Shown in pieces: positions 1 to 8,387 of a stretch of 64,000 bases of DNA. This stretch comes from Sphingomonas sp. NFR04 (lineage in GTDB: Bacteria; Pseudomonadota; Alphaproteobacteria; Sphingomonadales; Sphingomonadaceae): contig NZ_FORV01000003.1 of NCBI RefSeq assembly GCF_900114095.1, positions 62,001-126,000 of the forward strand. Direction: 5' to 3'. The position numbers and the translations under genes are program-made. Below the pieces are notes generated by a model. It ran no database searches. It had not been told where the DNA came from and was given only the letters and a program-made list of their open reading frames with translations. Each line of letters starts with the position of its first letter. Positions within the stretch are counted from its first letter, which is position 1.

Positions 1-594
<594 letters not shown>

Positions 595-743
595 TTGTTG
601 CAGGGGCCGTTACAAAGGCGGCGGGAATGCGGAATGCCGACATGCTTTCGCCCCACTCCCGCCGCCACGGCCAAGGTGTATAGCGACCACGTCGACGGCC
701 CCGGATTCCCCGGATTCGCCCCTTCCTGAGTGTCCCGCGCGCC

Positions 744-1556
744 ATGCTGTCCACCACGTCCGCTTCGCCCGTGCGCCGGCTGCGCGTCTCGCTGCGCGGG
801 CGTACGGTCGCGATCCTGCTGGCGCTGGCGATCGAGCTGCTGATCGCGCTGATGCTGCTGTGGATGGTGCCGCGGGTTACGCCCAAGGAAAAGCCGAAGA
901 CGGTGGTGTTCGGCATCGAGGCTTCGGAAGGCGAACAGGCTCCCGCCCAGAAGGACGCCGCCAAGGCCCCCGAAAAGGCCCGCAGGCGCGCCGGCGAAAA
1001 GGCGGAGGCGCAGCAACCCACGCCGCCCACCGCCGCGCTGCCCCCGCCCCCGGTCACGCCGCCCGTGTCCAGCGGCCCGCCCAGCTTCATCGTGATGAGC
1101 CGCCGCGACTATGCCGCGACCGACATCGCCAAGGCACCCGCCGCGCAGTCCGGCGACCAGGGCAATACCCAGAGTGCCGACGCCGGCGGCGGCAGCGGTG
1201 CCGACGATACGCCGCGCGCCGGCACGGGGCCGCATGGCGAGACGCTGTATGCGGCTGATTGGTATCGCCGCCCGACCAATGCGCAGCTCTCCCCCTATCT
1301 GCCGCAGCGCGCGCTGGGCCGCGAAGGCTGGGGCGAAGTCGCCTGCCGCACGATCGAGCGTTATCAGGTGACCGATTGCCAAGAGCTTGGCGAATTCCCC
1401 CGCGGGTCGGGCTATGCCGGCGCGGTGCGCCAGGCCGCATTCCAGTTCCGGGTGAAGGCGCCGCGGGTGAACAGCCGGTTGCTGGTCGGCAGCTGGGTGC
1501 GGATCCGCATTACCTATTCGCAGCGCGAGGGCGGCGATGGTGGGGACGCCGACTAG
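744..1556 (+). CDS. Inner-membrane-anchored protein with proline-rich linker and TonB-like C-terminal domain
   Basis: A 270-residue protein. Residues 1-20 are basic, residues about 23-43 form one membrane segment, residues about 50-110 are rich in Ala/Pro/Glu/Lys, and the last about 90 residues (from ADWYRRPTN to RIRITYS) have the pattern of a TonB C-terminal fold: a GWGEVAC strand, VTDCQ, then a GSGYAGAVRQAAFQFR helix and a final WVRIRI strand. It is therefore probably a periplasm-spanning TonB-like or structural protein. It has no adjacent exbB/exbD, so energy transduction is not shown. It follows dapD after 150 bp. The ATG at 744 has no strong Shine-Dalgarno sequence. The assignment rests on architecture and pattern. 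Confidence 0.72.
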   Translation: MLSTTSASPVRRLRVSLRGRTVAILLALAIELLIALMLLWMVPRVTPKEKPKTVVFGIEASEGEQAPAQKDAAKAPEKARRRAGEKAEAQQPTPPTAALPPPPVTPPVSSGPPSFIVMSRRDYAATDIAKAPAAQSGDQGNTQSADAGGGSGADDTPRAGTGPHGETLYAADWYRRPTNAQLSPYLPQRALGREGWGEVACRTIERYQVTDCQELGEFPRGSGYAGAVRQAAFQFRVKAPRVNSRLLVGSWVRIRITYSQREGGDGGDAD

Positions 1557-1718
1557 CCGACCAGCAGGAGCGCGCTGATCCCGCGCACCCTATGTTGCCC
1601 GTTGTACGGATACATACCGCACATCGTATGGGTTTTGTTTGGCATTGATATGTGCGAGAGCGCTGCCCCACGAGCCGGGATGGCCCGACTCAGGCACAGC
1701 GCAGGTCAGGTGGCAGCA

Positions 1719-1874
1719 ATGATTTGGGTTCCGATTCTCCTGGGCACGTTCAAGCTGGTCGTGTTCGGCACGGGCATGTTCTTCGCCATCAAGTGGCACT
1801 ACGACCAGGGCAAGAAGAAGAAGGAAGAGGACGCCCGCCGCGCCGCCGAGGCCGCGCTCGAAGAAACCGAGTAA
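1719..1874 (+). CDS. Small membrane protein, unknown function (51 aa)
   Basis: The predicted product is 51 residues: one hydrophobic segment (about residues 2-25, IWVPILLGTFKLVVFGTGMFF) followed by a very basic stretch (GKKKKEE) and an Ala/Glu helix ending EEALEETE-like. I chose the ATG at 1719 because AGGTGG lies about 5-8 bases upstream. The frame is open back to 1602, but that extension is hydrophilic, has no ribosome site and looks non-coding. It is likely a single-pass inner-membrane protein with a cytoplasmic charged tail. No family is recognised. Confidence 0.6.
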   Translation: MIWVPILLGTFKLVVFGTGMFFAIKWHYDQGKKKKEEDARRAAEAALEETE

Positions 1875-1884
1875 CGCGCGAGCG

Positions 1885-2238
1885 TCAGTCCGCCGCGGGC
1901 TCCTCCGCCGCGAGGCGCGCCAGCCAGGCCTGGGCTTGCTTGGGCTCGCCGACCGCCGACGGCCCGACCGCGCCGCGGGCGGCGAGAAATTCCTGCTGGA
2001 GCGCGTACGGCGGCAGGCCAAGCCGATCGCGCGCGGCGTCGATTTCCTCGCCCAGTTCGGCCAGGTGATCGAGGGTCGGGCGGATCGCTGCGCGGGCGTG
2101 CCGGTCCTTCTGGTGGTCGAACAGCCCCCATTTGCCCGCCGCGGTGCGCTCCAGCGCTTCGATCAGCGCGGCGCGATATTCCGCCTCGAGTTCGATGCGC
2201 CGGGTGTCGAGCTTTTCGAGGCGATCCGCTTTTGCCAT
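1885..2238 (-). CDS. Conserved hypothetical cytoplasmic protein (117 aa)
   Basis: Starts at ATG 2238 (MAKADRLEKL) and is predicted to be largely helical with many Glu, Arg and Ala residues, including a heptad-like N-terminal half (KLDTRRIELEAEYRAALIEAL). There is no signal peptide, membrane segment or recognised catalytic motif. The frame stays open upstream to 2583, but that part runs through a repetitive intergenic element and into galM antisense, so it was not used. It sits tail-to-tail with the small membrane protein gene (10 bp apart). Function unknown. Confidence 0.62.
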   Translation of the reverse strand: MAKADRLEKLDTRRIELEAEYRAALIEALERTAAGKWGLFDHQKDRHARAAIRPTLDHLAELGEEIDAARDRLGLPPYALQQEFLAARGAVGPSAVGEPKQAQAWLARLAAEEPAAD

Positions 2239-2280
2239 GCGGGGGCTGTATCGGGGACGGGCGCACGGAACAACCTCTAG

Positions 2281-2385
2281 CCCCTCCTCCTTGGAGGAGG
2301 GGTTGGGGTGGAGGGATTCCAGAACGCGCGTTGGTCTCGGTGAGACACAGCCCCACCCCAACCCCTCCCCTGAAGGGGAGGGGCT
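2281..2385. repeat. Two-hairpin intergenic inverted repeat (type A, copy 1)
   Basis: Left half is a CCCCTCCTCC-TT-GGAGGAGGGG hairpin followed by TTGGGGTGGAGG. The right half is CCACCCCAACC followed by a CCCCTCCCC-TGAA-GGGGAGGGG hairpin. The halves are roughly inverted copies around a 30-40 bp centre. Similar elements lie at 50101-50243 and 62998-63180. It is between the galM 3' end and the upstream hypothetical gene and may act as a terminator or RNA-stabilising structure. Confidence 0.65.
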
Positions 2386-2392
2386 TAACACG

Positions 2393-3427
2393 TCAGCCGA
2401 ACGCCTCTTCCGCACCCCCGGCCGTGCGGAAGCGGAACGCCATGCTGTGCCGGTACGTCTCCCCCGCCTCCACCCGGGCGCTCGGGAAGCCCGGCTGATT
2501 GGGACTGTCGGGAAATTTCTGCGGCTCCAGGCAGAGCCCGCCGCGCTTCGGATACACGCCGCCACCGGTCCCCGGGGCGCCATCGGCGAGGTAGTTGCCC
2601 GAGTAGAACTGCACCCCCGGCTCGGTCGAATGCACCTCCAGCACGCGACCCGACTCGGGATCGAACAGCGTCACGATCCGGCGCTCGAAGCCGGCCGGGC
2701 CATCCAGCACGAAGTTGTGATCGTAGCCCTGCCCGAGCGCGAGCTGCGCATCCGCTGCATCGATGTCGCGGCCGATCGGTTTCGGGGCTCGGAAGTCGAA
2801 CGCGCCGCCGTCCACCGGCGCCAGTTCCCCTGTCGGCATCAGCGCCTCGTTCACCGGGGTGATCGCGCTCGCGGGAATTTGCAGCAGATGGTCGAGCACC
2901 GTCGACCCGCTGCCTTCCCCGGCCAAGTTGAAGTACGCATGCTGGGTCAGGTTGACGACGGTCGCCCGGTCCGCCGTGGCGGTGAAGCGCACCGCGAGCC
3001 CGTCGTCCTCCAGCGCATATTCCACGCGGGCGACCAGATCGCCGGGGAAGCCGTTCCAGCCATGCGGCGTGTCGAGCCGGAAGGTGACCGCGCTGTCGCT
3101 GCGCACCTCCACCGTCCAGAATTGCTGGTCGAACCCGTCCGGCCCCGAATGGAGGCTGTTGCCATTCTCGTTGGTGGTCAGCTGGAAAGTCTCGCCGTCC
3201 AGCGTGAAGCGGCCGCCGGCGATGCGATTGGCGTAGCGCCCCGCCACCGCGCCATAATAGCGCGGCGGCTGGCGGCGATAATCCTCGAGGTCGGCATAGC
3301 CGAGCACCACGTTCTCGGCGCGGCCGTGCTGATCGGGCACCTCCAGCCGATGGAGCGTCGCGCCCAGGGTGAGGAACTGCGCGCGGAACGCCCCGCGCGC
3401 AATCTCGACGACCTTGATCACGCTCAT
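2393..3427 (-). CDS. galM: Aldose 1-epimerase (mutarotase)
   Basis: Interconverts the alpha and beta anomers of hexoses (galactose, glucose and others). The 344-residue length fits the family. Visible family features are NRIAGGRFTLDG (around 67-79), His93 in NSLHSGPDGFD, His163 in TQHAYFNL, the YDHNF segment near 235, and Glu269 in TEPGVQFYSGN, corresponding to the catalytic His pair and Glu. There is no signal peptide, so it is cytoplasmic. Its ATG overlaps the TGA of the GH3 gene by 4 bp (ATGA), so the two are translationally coupled: the secreted glucosidase releases sugar and the mutarotase equilibrates the anomer before metabolism. Confidence 0.95.
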   Translation of the reverse strand: MSVIKVVEIARGAFRAQFLTLGATLHRLEVPDQHGRAENVVLGYADLEDYRRQPPRYYGAVAGRYANRIAGGRFTLDGETFQLTTNENGNSLHSGPDGFDQQFWTVEVRSDSAVTFRLDTPHGWNGFPGDLVARVEYALEDDGLAVRFTATADRATVVNLTQHAYFNLAGEGSGSTVLDHLLQIPASAITPVNEALMPTGELAPVDGGAFDFRAPKPIGRDIDAADAQLALGQGYDHNFVLDGPAGFERRIVTLFDPESGRVLEVHSTEPGVQFYSGNYLADGAPGTGGGVYPKRGGLCLEPQKFPDSPNQPGFPSARVEAGETYRHSMAFRFRTAGGAEEAFG

Positions 3428-5877
3428 TGGCCCGGGCAGACCGAATTATTGGGATCGGACACGATCTTCGCCTCGGCCAGCGAGAGCGTGAAGGGCCCGT
3501 TCGCCTGCAGCACGATCGGCGCGTTCACCTTGGTCACGTCGACTCCGTTCTTCTGATAGCATTTCAGCAGCACGTTGACGGTCTGCCAGCCGCTCTTGCC
3601 GGTAAACAGGCTGGTCGCGTCGATCGTTCCGGTGTTCTTGCCGCCTTCCATCGACAGCCGCACCGGACCGGTGGGCGCCGCATCGACGCGGTAGACGAGG
3701 CGCAGCGACAGGTCGCCATTGGTCTCACGGCTGAGGTCGAGGTCGCTGCCGCCGATCCGCAGCGTCGCCGGTCCCGCGGGCCAGGTGAGCTGCTGCGCGC
3801 CTTCCTGCGTCGCCGGGCCGTCGACGGTCTTGCGGGTGATCTTGCTGTCGGTGGCGAAGGAGAAGGGTGCCGGCGCGACCCCCTTGGCGAAGAAAATGCT
3901 GGTGTTGGCCAGCGAAGCATCCACGCCCGAGACTTCGCTGAGCGCACCAACCGTGCCCGGCTTGGCATAGCTGAGCCCATAGCCGAAGGCGAAGAGCGGG
4001 TCATAGCCCGGCTCGCCGCGGTTGAGGGTGAACTGCCCGGCGGTCTTGGGCCAGCTGAACGAGAGTTTGCCGGTGAAGTCGCGGCGCGGCTTGCCGGCCT
4101 TGTCGCCGATCAGCACGTCCGCCACGCCCGCACCTTCGCTGCCCGGCAGCCAGGCGGCGACGAAGGCGTCCGAGGCGTTGAGCTCGGGGTTCACCCAGAG
4201 CGGACGGCCCGACAGGAACACCGAGACGACCGGCACGCCCGCCGCCTTGAGCTTCTTGAGCAGCGCCAGCGCCTGCTTGTCGCCCGGCTGGAATTCCAGC
4301 GTGCGCACGTCGCCGCGCATCTCGGCATAGGGCTCCTCACCGAACACGACGATGGCGACATCGGGCTTGCTCGTGAAGCTGCCGTCGGCAGACAGCGTCG
4401 CGGTGCCGCCGCCTGCCTTCACCGCCGCCTGGATGCCGGCGAAGATCGTCTCGCCATTGGGGAACATGTCGTTCGGATTGCCGTCGCCCTGCCAGCTGAG
4501 CGTCCAGCCGCCCGATTGCTGCGCCATCGAATCGGCGCCCGGCCCTGCGACCAGTACATTGGCGCTCGCCTTCACCGGCAGCACGCCGCTGTTCTTGAGC
4601 AGCACCAGCGATTCCGCCACCGCTTGCCGCGCGATCGCGCGATGCTCGGCCGCGCCGACCAGATCGGCCTTGCTCTCATAGGGGCGGGCGGCGTTGAACA
4701 GGCCCATCTGCACCTTCACGCGCAGGATGCGGCGCACCGCATCGTCCACCCGCGCCATCGGGATCGTGCCGTCCTTCACATGCGCGATGGTCGATTCGTA
4801 GAGCCCCTTCCAGCTATCCGGCGCCATCGCCATGTCGAGCCCGGCGTTGAACGTCGCAGCGCAATCGGTAGGCGTGCAGCCCGGCACCTGGGCATGGCCG
4901 TTCCAGTCGCCGACGACGAAGCCGTCAAAGCCCATCCTGCCCTTCAGCACATCGGTGAGCAGCGACTTGTTGCCGTGCATCTTCACGCCGTTCCAGCTGC
5001 TGAACGAGGCCATCACGGTCATCGTGCCGGCATCGATCGCGCCCGGATAGCCGGCATTGTGGATGCGGATCAGCTCGTCTTCGGAGACGCGGGTATCGCC
5101 CTGGTCCTGCCCGCCGAAGGTGCCGCCGTCGCCGAGGAAATGCTTGGCGGACGCCGCGACATAGCCCTTCTGGAGCCGGTCCTTGGTGCCCGGTGCGCCC
5201 TGCAGGCCGCGGATCATCGCGCCGGCATAGCTGCGGACGACCTCGGGTTCCTCCGAATAGCCCTCATAGGCGCGGCCCCAGCGCTCGTCCTGCGGGACGG
5301 CGAGCGTCGGCCCGAAGGCCCAGTCGATCCCGACCGAGCTCGTCTCCTCGGCGGTCGCGCGGCCGATCTTCTCCATCAGCGCCGGGTCGCGCATCGCGCC
5401 AAGGCCGACATTGTGCGGGAAGAGCGTCGCGCCGACGACATTGTTGTTGCCGTGGACCGCGTCGATGCCGAACATGATCGGGATCGCGACATGGGCACCC
5501 TTTCGGGCGAGCGCGGCCTTCTGGAAGGCCTGCGCCGTCGCCAGCCACGGCCCGCGCGGGCTGCGATCGGGCGCGCCGAGCGGCGGCGAGCTGCCGCCCG
5601 CAAGGATCGAGCCGAGCGGATAAATCGCCAGATCCTCGGGCTTGATGGCGCCGATATCGGCCTGGATCATCTGGCCGACCTTCTCCTCCAGCGTCATCTT
5701 CGCCATCAGGTCGGTGACGAACTTCTCGGTGGCGGGATCGATCAGGCCCTGGCTCTTCGCCGCCGGCCACTTTTCGGGATGGGCGAAACCGGACAACGCT
5801 GTCGGCGCCTGCTGCGCGCACGCGGGCGCGGCGGCGAGGATGGTGGTTGCCAATAGCAGCTTCAGGCCTGCGGACAT
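3424..5877 (-). CDS. Glycoside hydrolase family 3, exo-beta-glucosidase (ExoP type), secreted
   Basis: 817 residues. A Sec signal peptide (about 1-22, MSAGLKLLLATTILAAAPACA) sends it to the periplasm. The GH3 N-terminal TIM-barrel carries FGIDAVHGNNN (137-146), KHFLGDGGT (245-253) and the nucleophile Asp324 in GFVVGDWNGH. The alpha/beta C-terminal domain follows, and an extra roughly 180-residue beta-rich tail is typical of ExoP-like enzymes acting on beta-1,3/1,4-glucans and cellobiosides. It forms an operon with galM by ATGA overlap. The TIM-barrel assignment is firm; the exact substrate is inferred and could include xyloglucan or mixed-linkage glucan oligomers. Confidence 0.93.
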   Translation of the reverse strand: MSAGLKLLLATTILAAAPACAQQAPTALSGFAHPEKWPAAKSQGLIDPATEKFVTDLMAKMTLEEKVGQMIQADIGAIKPEDLAIYPLGSILAGGSSPPLGAPDRSPRGPWLATAQAFQKAALARKGAHVAIPIMFGIDAVHGNNNVVGATLFPHNVGLGAMRDPALMEKIGRATAEETSSVGIDWAFGPTLAVPQDERWGRAYEGYSEEPEVVRSYAGAMIRGLQGAPGTKDRLQKGYVAASAKHFLGDGGTFGGQDQGDTRVSEDELIRIHNAGYPGAIDAGTMTVMASFSSWNGVKMHGNKSLLTDVLKGRMGFDGFVVGDWNGHAQVPGCTPTDCAATFNAGLDMAMAPDSWKGLYESTIAHVKDGTIPMARVDDAVRRILRVKVQMGLFNAARPYESKADLVGAAEHRAIARQAVAESLVLLKNSGVLPVKASANVLVAGPGADSMAQQSGGWTLSWQGDGNPNDMFPNGETIFAGIQAAVKAGGGTATLSADGSFTSKPDVAIVVFGEEPYAEMRGDVRTLEFQPGDKQALALLKKLKAAGVPVVSVFLSGRPLWVNPELNASDAFVAAWLPGSEGAGVADVLIGDKAGKPRRDFTGKLSFSWPKTAGQFTLNRGEPGYDPLFAFGYGLSYAKPGTVGALSEVSGVDASLANTSIFFAKGVAPAPFSFATDSKITRKTVDGPATQEGAQQLTWPAGPATLRIGGSDLDLSRETNGDLSLRLVYRVDAAPTGPVRLSMEGGKNTGTIDATSLFTGKSGWQTVNVLLKCYQKNGVDVTKVNAPIVLQANGPFTLSLAEAKIVSDPNNSVCPGQ

Positions 5878-5959
5878 GTCTCTCTCCCCTAACGGTGTTG
5901 GGGTGGCGATACCGCAGGACCCGCGCCCAAGTCCATGCGCCGGCCAAACTTTGCGCGCG

Positions 5960-6853
5960 CTAGTTGCCCTGTGCTTGCAAGGCCATCGCGATCGGCCCCA
6001 TCGGCCCGGCCTGGTCGCCGAGCGCTGGCGACACGATGTACGGCGCAGGCGGCACCGTCAGATAGCCGGCAATGCTCTCGCGCAGCAGCGGGTCGATACG
6101 GGCAAGCAGGTGCGGCTGGCGCTGCATCACCCCGCCACCGATCGCGATCCGCTGCGGCCCGGCGGTGGCGACCATGGTGTGGCAAAGCAGCGCGATCGCC
6201 GAGGCGACGCGGTCCCACACGACATGGTTCTCGCCGACGCTGTCGACCGGCTGGTCGCCCAGCGCCGCGCGAACGCCGGTGCCCGAGGCGAGGCCCTCGA
6301 TGCAGTCTTCATGGAAGGGGCAGCCGCTCGGCGCGGTGTCGGCCGGCAGGCGCGGCACGCGGATATGGCCCATTTCGCAATGGCCGATGCCACGCGTCGG
6401 CTTGCCATTGATCACCAGCCCCACGCCCACGCCGGTGCCGACGGTGACATAGGCGAAGTCGCTGAGCCCCTGCCCCGCGCCCCAGCGCATCTCGGCGAGC
6501 GCCGCACCATTGACGTCGGTGTCGAACGCCATCGGCACCGCGAAAGGTGCGGCCAGGCGGCGGGCGACGTCGGTGCCGCTCCAGCCAGGCTTCGACGTGG
6601 TGAGGATATGGCCGAACTGCGCATTGGCGGGGTCGAGGCACACCGGCCCGAAGCTGGCGATACCGAGCGCGGCAAAGCCCTGCGTGCCCCACCAGCCGCC
6701 CAGCACCGCTTCCAGTGCCGCGAGCGTCTTCTCGGGCGCCTCGGTCGGCACGGTCTCCTGCGCGAGGATTCGATCGGGCCCGTGCGCGAGGGTGAGGATG
6801 CACTTGGTGCCGCCGAGCTCGATGCCGGCTACGGGAAGCGTTGCGGTCGACAT
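5960..6853 (-). CDS. ROK-family sugar kinase, fructokinase type
   Basis: ATP-dependent phosphorylation of a hexose, probably fructose (mannose or glucose possible). 297 residues from ATG 6853 (MSTATLPVAGIELGGTK). The ATP-binding motif is IELGGTKC (11-18), the catalytic base is Asp113 in DTDVNGAALAEMRWGAG, and the glycine-rich loop is VGTGVGVGL. The zinc site matches the fructokinase subgroup: His163 (GHCEMGH), then Cys178, His181 and Cys184 (GCPFHEDC). The ORF could extend to 6997, but that part lacks homology and overlaps a palindromic regulatory site. It lies between the GH3-galM operon and the ROK repressor, so it probably feeds released sugar into metabolism. Confidence 0.9.
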   Translation of the reverse strand: MSTATLPVAGIELGGTKCILTLAHGPDRILAQETVPTEAPEKTLAALEAVLGGWWGTQGFAALGIASFGPVCLDPANAQFGHILTTSKPGWSGTDVARRLAAPFAVPMAFDTDVNGAALAEMRWGAGQGLSDFAYVTVGTGVGVGLVINGKPTRGIGHCEMGHIRVPRLPADTAPSGCPFHEDCIEGLASGTGVRAALGDQPVDSVGENHVVWDRVASAIALLCHTMVATAGPQRIAIGGGVMQRQPHLLARIDPLLRESIAGYLTVPPAPYIVSPALGDQAGPMGPIAMALQAQGN

Positions 6854-7005
6854 CAGCGGCGGACGCCCCGCGCTGGCTGGTTTCCCATGCGATCGATCGC
6901 CACCGACATTCCTCCCCGACGGGCCGGCAGCACGCCGGTCTGTTCCTGAACCATCGCGCCACGCGCGCGGCCCTTCCTCTGCCCCGCGCGGCCGCAAGGC
7001 ACAAG

Positions 7006-7030
7006 ATTAAAGTTATTCAGTTGATTTAAT
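7006..7030. promoter_or_regulatory. Candidate operator: ATTAAA-N13-TTTAAT inverted repeat
   Basis: A 6-bp perfect inverted repeat in an AT-rich island between the ROK kinase (starts 6853) and the end of the ROK repressor gene (7037). ROK repressors of the NagC/XylR type bind AT-rich inverted repeats of similar spacing, and the repressor gene is adjacent. Binding is inferred only from position and symmetry. Confidence 0.35.
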
Positions 7031-7036
7031 GAACGG

Positions 7037-8251
7037 TCAAGCCATGGCGGTGGCGCCGTCAGCACTGTCCTTCCACAGGGCGCTGCTCTTCGGCAGGAGG
7101 AAATAGCTGAACGGCAGGATCGCCGCGCCCACCGCCGGCGCATCCGCGGAAAGCTGCGCCCGCGCGATCGGCGCCAGCGCGGGCGCGTCGCCTCCCTGCT
7201 CCGCCAGCAGGGCATTGGCGCGTTCAGCCAGCCGGTCGACATGGCGGCGGGGCAGGCGACCACCGATCAGCACCGCTTCGGGGTTGATCAGGCAGTTCAC
7301 CGCCAGCAGCGGCGCGACCAGCAGCCGCGCAGCCTCCTCGATCCAGGCATCGACCACGGCTTCGAGCCTTGGATCCCCGCCGTCGCAGGTCAGCATGTCC
7401 TGCACGCTGTACCCCGCCGCCTCGAGCGGCGCCGCGAGACCCGAAAGCGAGACATGCGCCTGGATCTGGCGGACCACGCCGTCGGGATCGCGGTGCGTCA
7501 GGAAGCCCAGCTCGCCGCTACGCCCGCTCGCGCCGCGGAAATAATTGCTGTCGATCACCAGTCCGCCGCCCAGCGCCGACGAGATCAGGATGTAGAAGAA
7601 GCTCGAATGCTGGAGGCCCAGGCCGAGTTGCAACTCGCCCATCGCGGCGGCAGCCGCGTCGTTCTCGACGAACACCGGCACGTCCAGCGGCCAGGAAAGC
7701 AGCTCCGCCAGATCGGTCTGCTCCCAACGACGATACGCGTCGGGCTTGCCCGGCAACTCGATCAGGCCGAGATCGTCCGGACTGGCGACGCCGAGGCCGA
7801 CGATCCGGGCGGGATCTACGCCTGCCGAGGCGAGCAGCATCTCCACCTCGCCACGATAGAAGTCCGCTACCTGCTCGGGCAGTGCGAAGTCGATCTCGCG
7901 GCTGGCGCGGGCGACGGTTTCGCCAAGAAAGTCGACCAGCACCAGCGTGACATGGTCGCGATCGATGTTGAGGCCCAGCGAATAGCAGGCCTGGGGATTG
8001 ATGATCAGGTTGGTCGGCGGCTGGCCGCGCCCGCCGAAGCGTCGCCCGGCCTCCTGGATCAGCCCGTCGGCGAGCAGCCGCTTGGTGATGTTGGCGATCG
8101 CCGCGGCGGTGAGGCCGGTGATCCGGGCGAGATCGACCCGCGTCAGCGACCCATTGGCACGAATGGCATGGAGGGTGACGCGCTGGTTATGGTCCGCGGC
8201 GCGTTCCAAATTGGTCCCGGAAAGGCGGATTGGAGGGCGGCCGCTACTCAT
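7037..8251 (-). CDS. ROK-family transcriptional repressor
   Basis: 404 residues from ATG 8251. An N-terminal winged helix-turn-helix (about 18-70, with TRVDLARITGLTAAAIANITKRLLADGLI) precedes a ROK sugar-binding domain (ENDAAAAAMGELQLG and the SSALGGGLVIDSNYFRGASGRSGELG region). It is odd in that the CxCGxxGC zinc motif usual in ROK repressors is absent: the equivalent stretch reads THRDPDGVVRQIQAHVSL. It is transcribed divergently from the GH2 gene across 136 bp and lies beside a ROK kinase, so it probably senses a sugar and controls this locus. The upstream part of the open frame (to 8467) is not coding. Confidence 0.88.
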   Translation of the reverse strand: MSSGRPPIRLSGTNLERAADHNQRVTLHAIRANGSLTRVDLARITGLTAAAIANITKRLLADGLIQEAGRRFGGRGQPPTNLIINPQACYSLGLNIDRDHVTLVLVDFLGETVARASREIDFALPEQVADFYRGEVEMLLASAGVDPARIVGLGVASPDDLGLIELPGKPDAYRRWEQTDLAELLSWPLDVPVFVENDAAAAAMGELQLGLGLQHSSFFYILISSALGGGLVIDSNYFRGASGRSGELGFLTHRDPDGVVRQIQAHVSLSGLAAPLEAAGYSVQDMLTCDGGDPRLEAVVDAWIEEAARLLVAPLLAVNCLINPEAVLIGGRLPRRHVDRLAERANALLAEQGGDAPALAPIARAQLSADAPAVGAAILPFSYFLLPKSSALWKDSADGATAMA

Positions 8252-8387
8252 CTTGATTGCGATAACAGTCGATTTGCGGCCACGGTGCAAGCATGGAACC
8301 GTTCTCGCCGGTTGAATTGCAAAATTTGGTGAATAAAACCCGGTCGCCGACTTGGTTTGCCCGGTGCAGTTTTGGGGAAGATATCCG

